A stretch of 7,157 bases of DNA from Oscillospiraceae bacterium UBA3851 (GTDB taxonomy: Bacteria > Bacillota > Clostridia > Oscillospirales > Oscillospiraceae). The stretch is from NCBI GenBank assembly GCA_002392625.1, contig DGHJ01000113.1, positions 1 through 7,157 of the forward strand. The letters run 5' to 3'. A program made the translations under genes and the position numbers. Within the stretch, counting starts at the first letter, position 1, and the number at the start of each line of letters is the position of its first letter. This document shows positions 1 to 4,623 of this stretch, piece by piece. A model generated the notes under the pieces. The model saw nothing but the letters and a program-made list of their open reading frames with translations, ran no database searches and was not told where the DNA came from.

Positions 1-2
1 AG

Positions 3-224
3 GAAAAAGGGGAGACCCGGCGGTCACTTGGTGAGGCTATCAAGGCCCACCGCACGGAAAAACGGATGACCCAGGAGTTTGTGGCCGAGAGCCTGGGCGT
101 CAGCCGCCAGGCGGTCAGCAGGTGGGAGAGCGGTGCCTCGGATCCCAGCACCTCCAATCTTCTGGCACTGGCCAGGCTGCTTGGTATCAGTGCCGAGGAG
201 CTGCTCCGGGAAATTCACCAGTAA
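3..224 (+). CDS. XRE/Cro-type helix-turn-helix transcriptional regulator (5' partial)
   Basis: The open frame enters from the left edge and runs 73 codons to a TAA stop. The visible part is a classic XRE/Cro DNA-binding domain. A first helix reads GEAIKAHRTEKRMTQEF, followed by the turn and recognition helix AESLGVSRQAVSRWESG, then the usual helix containing LLALARLLGISAEELL. The protein ends about 25 residues after the HTH, so either it is a small stand-alone repressor of roughly 75-85 residues that has lost only a few residues to the window edge, or the HTH is the end of a longer protein; the sequence cannot decide. The in-frame ATG at 66 lies inside helix 1 and is not the start. The gene converges on the HAD phosphatase gene. 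Its DNA target and ligand are unknown. The family call is firm; any specific role would be a guess. Confidence 0.88.
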   Translation, partial: EKGETRRSLGEAIKAHRTEKRMTQEFVAESLGVSRQAVSRWESGASDPSTSNLLALARLLGISAEELLREIHQ

Positions 225-228
225 ATAA

Positions 229-264
229 TCAGAGGCATGTCGGGTCAAACCGGCATGCCTCTGA
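229..264. terminator. bidirectional hairpin terminator between convergent genes
   Basis: An 11-bp perfect inverted repeat (TCAGAGGCATG at 229-239 with its complement at 254-264) extends inward by a wobble and three more pairs to a six-base loop. It lies between the stop of the HTH gene (224) and the stop of the HAD gene (269-271). The base runs flanking it are U-rich in both transcripts (CTTCTT on plus, TTATTT on minus), though neither is a perfect U-tract. It is best read as a shared terminator for both genes. Confidence 0.75.
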
Positions 265-268
265 CTTC

Positions 269-895
269 TTACAGCAATTCTTCAAATCCCCGGATCGTCC
301 GGTCACAGACCTGCTCCATGTCCTCCCAGGTGCCGTGAAAGAACGCGTCGTAGACGCCAACCACGCGCATGCCGGCGGCCTTGGCGGCGCGGCAGGAGGC
401 AATGGAATCGTCAAAAACCGTACAGTTCTTTTCCTTTACACCCATGAGCTGGGCAGCCTTGTGGTAGATCTCCGGCTCCCGCTTGTCCAGCCCCAGCTCC
501 TCGGAGATCAGCAGGCGTTCAAAGTAGGGGAGCAGATTCAAATGGGTCATAGCCGTGCGGCAGTGGACGGGGACGCTGGAGGTCAGCAATACCATCCGCT
601 CGCCCTTTGCCTTGCATTTCTCCAGAAATTCCACCACGCCGGGCTTCATCGGCACGGAGGTGGCGTACATATCACCGGCCAGCTCCAGCCACTCGGCCTG
701 GATCTCCTCCAGACTTTCATCCAGATGGCAAAAATCCTTGGTGAAGACGGCCGCCTTGCTGAAGGCGGTGTGGGCTACGCCCTCGTAGTATTCGTGGGTG
801 TAGGGGATGCCCCGGCGGGATAGAAACGTCTCATCCACGGTGCGCCAGACGCCGTTGGAGTCGATCAGCGTACCGTCCATGTCAAAGATCAGCAT
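269..895 (-). CDS. HAD-superfamily (subfamily IA) phosphatase
   Basis: This 208-residue protein has the four haloacid dehalogenase motifs in order: motif I DMDGT at residues 5-9 (nucleophile D5, acid/base D7), motif II LLTSS at 103-107 (T105 or S106), motif III around K138 in LDKREPEIY, and motif IV FDDS at 161-164 (D162, D163 for magnesium). A helical cap of about 65-70 residues between motifs I and II places it with subfamily IA, the group of phosphoglycolate phosphatases and beta-phosphoglucomutases. It probably dephosphorylates a small cytosolic phosphometabolite using magnesium; the substrate cannot be read from sequence. Its ATG overlaps the TGA of the upstream DNA glycosylase gene by 7 nt, and its Shine-Dalgarno GGAGG lies inside that gene, so the two should be co-transcribed and translationally coupled. 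A hairpin terminator follows directly. Confidence 0.88.
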   Translation of the reverse strand: MLIFDMDGTLIDSNGVWRTVDETFLSRRGIPYTHEYYEGVAHTAFSKAAVFTKDFCHLDESLEEIQAEWLELAGDMYATSVPMKPGVVEFLEKCKAKGERMVLLTSSVPVHCRTAMTHLNLLPYFERLLISEELGLDKREPEIYHKAAQLMGVKEKNCTVFDDSIASCRAAKAAGMRVVGVYDAFFHGTWEDMEQVCDRTIRGFEELL

Positions 896-1515
896 GACGT
901 ATCCTCCAGTATAAATCTCCAGGGAAAGTCCCGCGCCTCCTGGGCGTAGTCGATGCCCACCCGTTTATCCGCGCGGATCCGGCGGGGGAGAGCTGGCGGA
1001 TCTACCAGCCCCACATCTGCAAGAGAGGTGCAGAGAAACAGCTCGTCACCGGTCAGATCCGTTCCGTTCATTGTCCTGTCAAGGGCTAATGCTTGACAGC
1101 ATTTGCCGGGGCCGTCGAGGAAATTCCGGCGCTGCTGAGCGGTCAGCTTGCCGTATGGGCGGCCATAGCGGAGACGGGCCATGGCGTCAATGCCGTGGAC
1201 AGGGGCCAGCCCCCGCAGCAGCACCGCGTCCGGCTCGCCGGCCGGGTTGGTGACGAAGTTGAGGCAGCAGTGAAGCCCGTAGATCAGGTAGATATAGGCG
1301 TGGCCCGGCGGGCCGAACATCACGGCGTTGCGGGCGGTTTTGCGGTAGCCGTAGGCATGGCAGGCTTTGTCCACGGCGCCCACGTACGCCTCCGTCTCCG
1401 TGATGCGGCAGACGAGGAGTTCCCCGTCCAGGCGCCGCACCAGATATTTGCCCGGCAGCTCCCGCGCAATGGCCACGGTGTCGCCGATAAAATCGGCCCG
1501 TTCCAGCTTTGCCAT
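889..1515 (-). CDS. mpg: 3-methyladenine DNA glycosylase (AAG/MPG family)
   Basis: This 208-residue protein matches the alkyladenine DNA glycosylase family, which excises alkylated and deaminated purines such as 3-methyladenine and hypoxanthine to start base excision repair. Family landmarks are intact. ETEAY at residues 40-44 carries the catalytic glutamate (E42, equivalent to human E125) and the base-stacking tyrosine (Y44, human Y127). H53 corresponds to human H136. The YIYLIYG block at 74-80 leads to N86 (human N169). Length is normal for a bacterial member. The ATG at 1515 has AGAGGTG five bases upstream. A strong sigma-A promoter sits immediately before it, so the predicted mRNA leader is only about 12 nt. 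No terminator separates it from spoIIP upstream, so read-through from that gene is possible. Its stop overlaps the HAD phosphatase start. I see no missing key residue. Confidence 0.95.
   Translation of the reverse strand: MAKLERADFIGDTVAIARELPGKYLVRRLDGELLVCRITETEAYVGAVDKACHAYGYRKTARNAVMFGPPGHAYIYLIYGLHCCLNFVTNPAGEPDAVLLRGLAPVHGIDAMARLRYGRPYGKLTAQQRRNFLDGPGKCCQALALDRTMNGTDLTGDELFLCTSLADVGLVDPPALPRRIRADKRVGIDYAQEARDFPWRFILEDTSC
903..907 (-). promoter_or_regulatory. ribosome binding site of the HAD gene inside the glycosylase gene
   Basis: GGAGG on the minus strand lies 7 nt before the ATG of the HAD phosphatase and within the last codons of the glycosylase gene. It fixes the HAD start at 895 and supports translational coupling. 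Confidence 0.75.
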
Positions 1516-1533
1516 GCCATCACCTCTGCTCCC

Positions 1534-1562
1534 ATTATAGCGGAGAAGTGGCCGGCTGTAAA
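1534..1562 (-). promoter_or_regulatory. sigma-A promoter for the DNA glycosylase/HAD operon
   Basis: On the minus strand TTTACA (1562-1557), a 17-bp spacer and a perfect TATAAT (1539-1534) form a near-consensus vegetative promoter. Transcription should start near 1527, at the Shine-Dalgarno of the glycosylase gene, so the leader is very short. It gives the repair gene expression independent of the sporulation gene upstream. Confidence 0.85.
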
Positions 1563-1569
1563 CGCCTTT

Positions 1570-2739
1570 TTACCCGGCCCGGCTGGCGAGGATGGTCTTG
1601 GCGAAGCCGTGTGCAAAGACCCGACCGGCGTAAATGGCTTCATCCAGTGAGTTACCGGCAGCGCCCACCTCCACCAGCACGCTGCCGCGGGACATGCTCT
1701 GATTGTAATTGGCGTTGATGAGGCTGATGGGCCGCATCAGCGTGGGGTAGTCCTGTACCAGCGTGCGCTGGACCGCCACGGCCAGCTTCAGGTTCTCCTC
1801 CCAGCCCTCGTGATTGACGCCCATAATGAAGCAGACCTGGGCCATCCGGGGGTCCTCGGCGGAGATCAGCTTATACTGCCGTCCGCCGGCGTCCTCCACC
1901 GCGTCCCGGTGGACGTCCAGAACGTAGGTGATGGAGGGGTATTTCTCCTGATAGGCGGCTACGGTCTCGGCGCTGCGGCCGTAGGAGCCGTTGTAGTTGG
2001 GGTCGTCGTGCAACGTCCGGTCGTGAAGCACGGAGATGCCGTAGGAGGACAGCACGGCGGCGATCTCGTCCCCCACACGGATCACGCTTTTGGACGATTC
2101 GGAGGTGCGGTAGTTCCCGGTGGACACGTAGCCCTGCCCCTCCGGCATGGTGTAGGCCTCGCTGGCATGGGTGTGCACGATCAGCACCTGGGGGCCCTCC
2201 GCCGGGTAGACGGCGGCAAAGGCACCGCTGTCAAGATCCACACCCTCCAGGCTTTCGCTGGAACGGTTGCGCACGGTCACGCCGCCGGCTGCCGTGAAGT
2301 TTCCGTTGGTGGGCTTGACCGTTTCGGCCCGGACGCCGTTCTCCTCAAACAGCAGCCCTTCGGTGGGATCACCCAGCTCAACGGGCTGTATATCATCGGT
2401 GACGGCGGGCTGAGGCTGCGCGGGGGACGACGGCTCCGGGTCCGGGTGATGGGGCTCAGAGGGCTGCGCCGTTTCCGACGGGGCTGCCGGTGCCGGCGTG
2501 TCCCGGATGGACAGCAGCAGAGGCGATTCGTAGAGGGCCAGCAGCGTTGCCAGCGACAGGGAACGGGGGGAGAACAGATCCCCCAGCTGCCAGCGCACCG
2601 CCTGACGCGGCAGAGACTCGGCACGAATCGCCTGTATCGCCTCCGGCAGCGATTGGCTGCCAACGGTGGCGGCTACCGTCCAAAGTGTCAGCAGCGCCAT
2701 GGCTAACGCGGCCATCCGGCGGATCAGCCGTTCGATCAT
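1570..2739 (-). CDS. spoIIP: stage II sporulation protein P, N-acetylmuramoyl-L-alanine amidase
   Basis: This 389-residue protein is SpoIIP, the mother-cell amidase that works with SpoIID and SpoIIM to thin septal peptidoglycan and drive engulfment of the forespore. An N-terminal membrane anchor spans about residues 8-26. A Pro/Glu-rich, low-complexity linker runs from about 81 to 115. The amidase domain fills the rest: VLIVHTHASEAY (185-196) supplies H189, H191 and E194, LDVHRD (274-279) supplies H277, and the C-terminal RGSVLVEVG (351-359) supplies E357, matching the zinc-binding and catalytic positions of the family. Length is usual. The ATG at 2739 is preceded by AAGGGGGG, with a slightly long spacing of about 10 nt. 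A sigma-E-like promoter lies upstream, as expected for this gene in Bacillus subtilis. Unlike B. subtilis, gpr is not the neighbour seen here. No clear terminator follows before the glycosylase promoter. Confidence 0.95.
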   Translation of the reverse strand: MIERLIRRMAALAMALLTLWTVAATVGSQSLPEAIQAIRAESLPRQAVRWQLGDLFSPRSLSLATLLALYESPLLLSIRDTPAPAAPSETAQPSEPHHPDPEPSSPAQPQPAVTDDIQPVELGDPTEGLLFEENGVRAETVKPTNGNFTAAGGVTVRNRSSESLEGVDLDSGAFAAVYPAEGPQVLIVHTHASEAYTMPEGQGYVSTGNYRTSESSKSVIRVGDEIAAVLSSYGISVLHDRTLHDDPNYNGSYGRSAETVAAYQEKYPSITYVLDVHRDAVEDAGGRQYKLISAEDPRMAQVCFIMGVNHEGWEENLKLAVAVQRTLVQDYPTLMRPISLINANYNQSMSRGSVLVEVGAAGNSLDEAIYAGRVFAHGFAKTILASRAG

Positions 2740-2766
2740 ATTCTATGCACCCCCCTTTGTCAGACA

Positions 2767-2795
2767 AGCCTATGCGCCGCGTCGGCGGATTATGT
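2767..2795 (-). promoter_or_regulatory. candidate sigma-E promoter for spoIIP
   Basis: On the minus strand ACATAAT (2795-2789) is followed after 14 bp by CATAGGCT (2774-2767). This fits the sigma-E pattern of a -10 CATAnnnT with an ATA-containing -35 at 14-15 bp. It lies about 28 bp upstream of the spoIIP start codon. The known sigma-E control of spoIIP in Bacillus makes it plausible, but the match is short. Confidence 0.5.
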
Positions 2796-2808
2796 GGGAA
2801 AACAGCTC

Positions 2809-2837
2809 TTGCAATGGCGGGGCGGAGATGGTATACT
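2809..2837 (+). promoter_or_regulatory. sigma-A promoter for the riboswitch-guanine deaminase transcript
   Basis: TTGCAA (2809-2814), a 17-bp spacer and TATACT (2832-2837) make a good vegetative promoter. The start site is expected near A2844, only a few bases before the 5' strand of riboswitch helix P1. It is divergent from the spoIIP promoter, with about 13 bp between the two -35 elements. Confidence 0.75.
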
Positions 2838-2841
2838 GCCT

Positions 2842-2914
2842 GTAGAAGCTCATATAGCTCCGCTGAGTCGGTGCGGAGCGTTTCTACGGGGCCGCCTACG
2901 GCCCTACTATGGGT
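2842..2914 (+). promoter_or_regulatory. purine (guanine-class) riboswitch aptamer
   Basis: The RNA folds as a purine riboswitch. P1 pairs 2848-2854 with 2908-2914. P2 is a perfect 7-bp helix (GCTCCGC 2857-2863 with 2873-2879). J2/3 is the invariant GTTTCTAC (2880-2887). P3 pairs GGGGCC (2888-2893) with GGCCCT (2900-2905), and J3/1 continues into ACTATG. The base equivalent to xpt position 74 is C (2907), the guanine-specifying state; adenine switches have U. L2 ends in the conserved GG (2870-2871) and L3 keeps the partner CC (2895-2896). Oddities: J1/2 seems one base short, L2 has a possible extra U-U closing pair, and L3 is 4-6 bases instead of 7. The location, directly before a guanine deaminase gene, agrees with guanine as ligand. 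Confidence 0.9.
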
Positions 2915-2949
2915 GTGCTGCCGCGTTGCACGGCGGGACACTCTTTTTT
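2911..2949 (+). terminator. riboswitch expression platform: intrinsic terminator
   Basis: The lower stem pairs 2911-2916 with 2938-2943 (one G-U). After a G-G mismatch, the upper stem pairs 2918-2923 with 2931-2936 around a seven-base loop. A run of six T follows (2944-2949). The first four bases of the 5' arm are also the 3' strand of riboswitch P1, so P1 and the full terminator cannot coexist. Ligand-stabilised P1 should leave a shortened hairpin set back from the U-tract, favouring read-through. Confidence 0.8.
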
Positions 2950-2956
2950 CATCTGC

Positions 2957-2964
2957 GGGAGGTG
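2957..2964 (+). promoter_or_regulatory. ribosome binding site of guanine deaminase
   Basis: GGGAGGTG lies downstream of the terminator U-tract, with GGAGG 8 nt before the ATG at 2971. It decides the start: the longer reading frame back to 2794 would run through the promoter and riboswitch. Confidence 0.85.
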
Positions 2965-2970
2965 ACGGCG

Positions 2971-4239
2971 ATGCTGGAGATCCTGAGAGGTAACCTGGTC
3001 AGCGCGCCGCGTCTGGGAGCGCTGGACGTGGCGGAGCGGGGGTATCTGGTGCTGGAGGACGGTGTGATCCGGGGCGTGTTTGACAAGCTGCCGGCGCAAT
3101 ACGCCGTCGCGCCGGTAACGGATTACGGCGACGCTCTGATCCTGCAATCCTTTGCGGACATGCACCTTCACGCGCCCCAGTACCCCATGCTGGGCATGGG
3201 CATGGACCTGCCGTTGCTGGATTGGCTCAACACCTACGCCTTCCCCACGGAGGCGCAGTTCGCCGACCCTGACTACGCCAGGGTCGTCTACCGAGCCCTG
3301 GCCGAAGACCTCATTGCCAACGGAACCACTCGCGTCTGCATGTTTTCATCCCTTCACACCGAGGCCACCTGGGTCTTGATGGAGGAGCTGGAGCGCTCCG
3401 GCGTCACCGGATACGTGGGCAAGGTGAACATGGACCGCAACGGCGCGCCGGGATCGCTGCAGGAGTCCACGGACGAGTCAGTCCGTGAGACGATCCGCTG
3501 GCTGGAGGGCTGCCGGTTTGACCGCGTCAAGCCTATTCTGACGCCGCGGTTCACCCCCAGCTGCAGCGATGAGCTGATGGCGGCCCTGGGCCGCCTGGCG
3601 GCGGAGCGTGGGCTGTACGTCCAATCCCACCTGAGCGAGAACGTCCGGGAGATGGAGTGGGTGCGTCAGCTCCACCCGGACTGTCGGAGGTACTGGGAGA
3701 CCTATGACAAGTTCGGCCTCTGGAAGGACCACACGGTGATGGCCCATTGTGTTCACTCCGATGAGGTGGAGCGCAGGGCCATGCACCGTGCCGGTGTGGC
3801 GGCGGTTCACTGTCCTGCCTCCAACGTGAATATCTGCTCCGGCGTCTGCCCCGTGCGCCGGATGCTCAGGGAGGGCGTCTGGGTCACACTGGGCAGCGAT
3901 ATTGCCGGCGGAGACCAGCTGCCCATGTATCAGGTGATCACCGCGGCCATCCGCGCCTCCAAGGACCGCCATATCATGGACAACGGTTCCACCGAGTTCC
4001 TGACGGTGGAGGAGGCGTACTACCTGGGCACCACCTCCGGCCATCGCTATTTCGGCGCGGGCGAGGGCTTTGCAGCCGGCGACAGGCTCCACGCCATCGT
4101 GGTGGACGACAGCAATTTCCCACGCAGCGGCCGCCCGCTCTCCGTGACGGAACGGTTTGAGCGCGCCCTCTATCTCATGGGGGCGAAAAACATCGTCGCC
4201 GTCTGGTCTGACGGGCGATGCGTGGTAAAAAAACGGTAA
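2971..4239 (+). CDS. guaD: guanine deaminase (amidohydrolase family)
   Basis: This 422-residue enzyme hydrolyses guanine to xanthine and ammonia in the cytosol, the first step of guanine breakdown or conversion to xanthine. It has the amidohydrolase layout: a beta-sandwich formed by the N and C termini around a metal-binding barrel. Metal ligands are H65 and H67 in ADMHLHAPQYP, H220 in QSHLSEN, H259 in MAHCVH and D310 in GSDIAGG; E223 is the expected proton shuttle. The APQYP stretch after the first histidine pair, HCPASN (280-285) and SDIAGG are guanine deaminase hallmarks that separate it from cytosine deaminases or chlorohydrolases. Length is normal. It is the first gene behind a guanine-class riboswitch, which supports the substrate and predicts control by guanine. 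It appears to be transcribed alone; the next gene has its own promoter. Confidence 0.95.
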   Translation: MLEILRGNLVSAPRLGALDVAERGYLVLEDGVIRGVFDKLPAQYAVAPVTDYGDALILQSFADMHLHAPQYPMLGMGMDLPLLDWLNTYAFPTEAQFADPDYARVVYRALAEDLIANGTTRVCMFSSLHTEATWVLMEELERSGVTGYVGKVNMDRNGAPGSLQESTDESVRETIRWLEGCRFDRVKPILTPRFTPSCSDELMAALGRLAAERGLYVQSHLSENVREMEWVRQLHPDCRRYWETYDKFGLWKDHTVMAHCVHSDEVERRAMHRAGVAAVHCPASNVNICSGVCPVRRMLREGVWVTLGSDIAGGDQLPMYQVITAAIRASKDRHIMDNGSTEFLTVEEAYYLGTTSGHRYFGAGEGFAAGDRLHAIVVDDSNFPRSGRPLSVTERFERALYLMGAKNIVAVWSDGRCVVKKR

Positions 4240-4241
4240 AG

Positions 4242-4267
4242 TTCACAATTCGTTCGTGCTTTTTTTG
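4242..4267 (+). terminator. possible weak terminator after guanine deaminase
   Basis: A short imperfect hairpin (CAC...GTG, 4244-4258) is followed by a run of seven T (4260-4266). The stem is weak, so termination may be inefficient and some guanine deaminase transcript could read into the next small gene. No better candidate exists before the next promoter. Confidence 0.3.
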
Positions 4268-4275
4268 TTCCCGTG

Positions 4276-4284
4276 TGTTATACT
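4276..4284 (+). promoter_or_regulatory. extended -10 promoter for the small membrane protein gene
   Basis: TGTTATACT carries an extended -10 (TGn) and a five-of-six match to TATAAT. No good -35 hexamer is seen at 16-18 bp, where the T-tract lies. A start near 4291 would give a leader of about 43 nt. Confidence 0.5.
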
Positions 4285-4333
4285 GACAGGGAAGAATAAC
4301 GGCGAATGGGCCGACGGAACGAAGGAGGATCTG

Positions 4334-4489
4334 ATGATGGAAAACATGACCGAAAAACTGAAGGATCTGGGCAAGAAGGCAAAGGAGTTTGTGGAGGAGA
4401 ACAAGGAGCTTGTTCTCATGATCGCCGGCGCCATTGCCGCCCTGGCAGCCATCTGCGCGGTGGTCAAGCTGCTGCGCCGGAAGAAGTAA
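4334..4489 (+). CDS. small single-pass membrane protein, unknown function (51 aa)
   Basis: I do not recognise this protein. It has 51 residues: a highly charged, probably helical N-terminal part (residues 6-26, rich in Lys and Glu), one hydrophobic segment of about 18 residues (27-44, rich in Ala, Ile and Leu), and a short basic tail ending LLRRKK. The positive tail and charged N-terminus suggest a single-span inner-membrane protein; orientation is unclear. An excellent AAGGAGG (4322-4328) lies 5 nt before the ATG at 4334 and 8 nt before an alternative ATG at 4337, so the first residue is uncertain by one. A promoter-like extended -10 and a strong terminator frame it as a single-gene transcript, which argues that it is real. 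The longer frame from 4256 begins in the T-tract before the promoter and is not the start. Confidence 0.8.
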   Translation: MMENMTEKLKDLGKKAKEFVEENKELVLMIAGAIAALAAICAVVKLLRRKK

Positions 4490-4499
4490 AACGAGCGAG

Positions 4500-4538
4500 A
4501 AAACGAAGGACCGCCTCTGGGGCCGTCCTTCGTTTTTT
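4500..4538 (+). terminator. intrinsic terminator after the small membrane protein gene
   Basis: AAAACGAAGGAC (4500-4511) pairs perfectly over 12 bp with the strand at 4525-4536, closing a GC-rich apical part, and ends in a run of six T (4533-4538). The A-tract on the 5' side means it could also work on the minus strand, but no minus-strand gene is present. Confidence 0.9.
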
Positions 4539-4560
4539 GCTGCCATCGGGCAGGTGGCAG

Positions 4561-4589
4561 TTGCGGCGGGAAAAGATTTGTGCTATAAT
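4561..4589 (+). promoter_or_regulatory. sigma-A promoter for the nucleoside/nucleotide kinase operon
   Basis: TTGCGG (4561-4566), 17 bp, then TATAAT (4584-4589) preceded by TGC, giving an extended -10. The -35 is only moderate, but the -10 is perfect. It lies about 35 bp before the kinase start codon. Confidence 0.8.
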
Positions 4590-4623
4590 ATCTTATATAT
4601 CTCCCCGGAAAGGAGCAATCACC

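Noticed and set aside
122..823. Long plus-strand reading frame (233 codons) opposite the HAD gene
   Set aside because: It is antisense to a gene with clear HAD motifs, starts inside the HTH gene and crosses the terminator hairpin; composition resembles a GC-rich shadow frame with no recognisable domain.
1558..1575. Short GTAAA/TTTAC inverted repeat as a spoIIP terminator
   Set aside because: Only five A/T-rich pairs with no following U-tract; it overlaps the -35 of the glycosylase promoter.
1810..2706. Plus-strand frame of 298 codons opposite spoIIP
   Set aside because: The spoIIP catalytic motifs are intact on the other strand; this frame is rich in Gly, Val, Arg and Gln as expected of a mirror frame and has no convincing start signal.
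2842..2914. Adenine or 2'-deoxyguanosine class for the riboswitch
   Set aside because: The specificity base (2907) is C rather than the U of adenine switches, and J2/3 is the canonical guanine/adenine form; the altered L3 leaves a small doubt, noted as a finding.
2456..2941. Minus-strand frame of 161 codons running through the riboswitch and into spoIIP
   Set aside because: It overlaps the spoIIP N-terminus in another frame and the regulatory region; no domain and no plausible start signal.
2794..2970. N-terminal extension of guanine deaminase to an upstream ATG at 2794
   Set aside because: The extra 59 codons span the promoter, riboswitch and terminator; the ATG at 2971 has a strong binding site and gives a protein of normal length.
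3478..4092. Minus-strand frame of 204 codons opposite guanine deaminase
   Set aside because: Shadow of the guaD reading frame; no domain and no ribosome binding site recognised.
4306..4623. N-terminal extension of the uridine kinase-like protein
   Set aside because: It would cross the small membrane protein gene, its terminator and the kinase promoter; ATG 4624 has AAAGGAG at good spacing.
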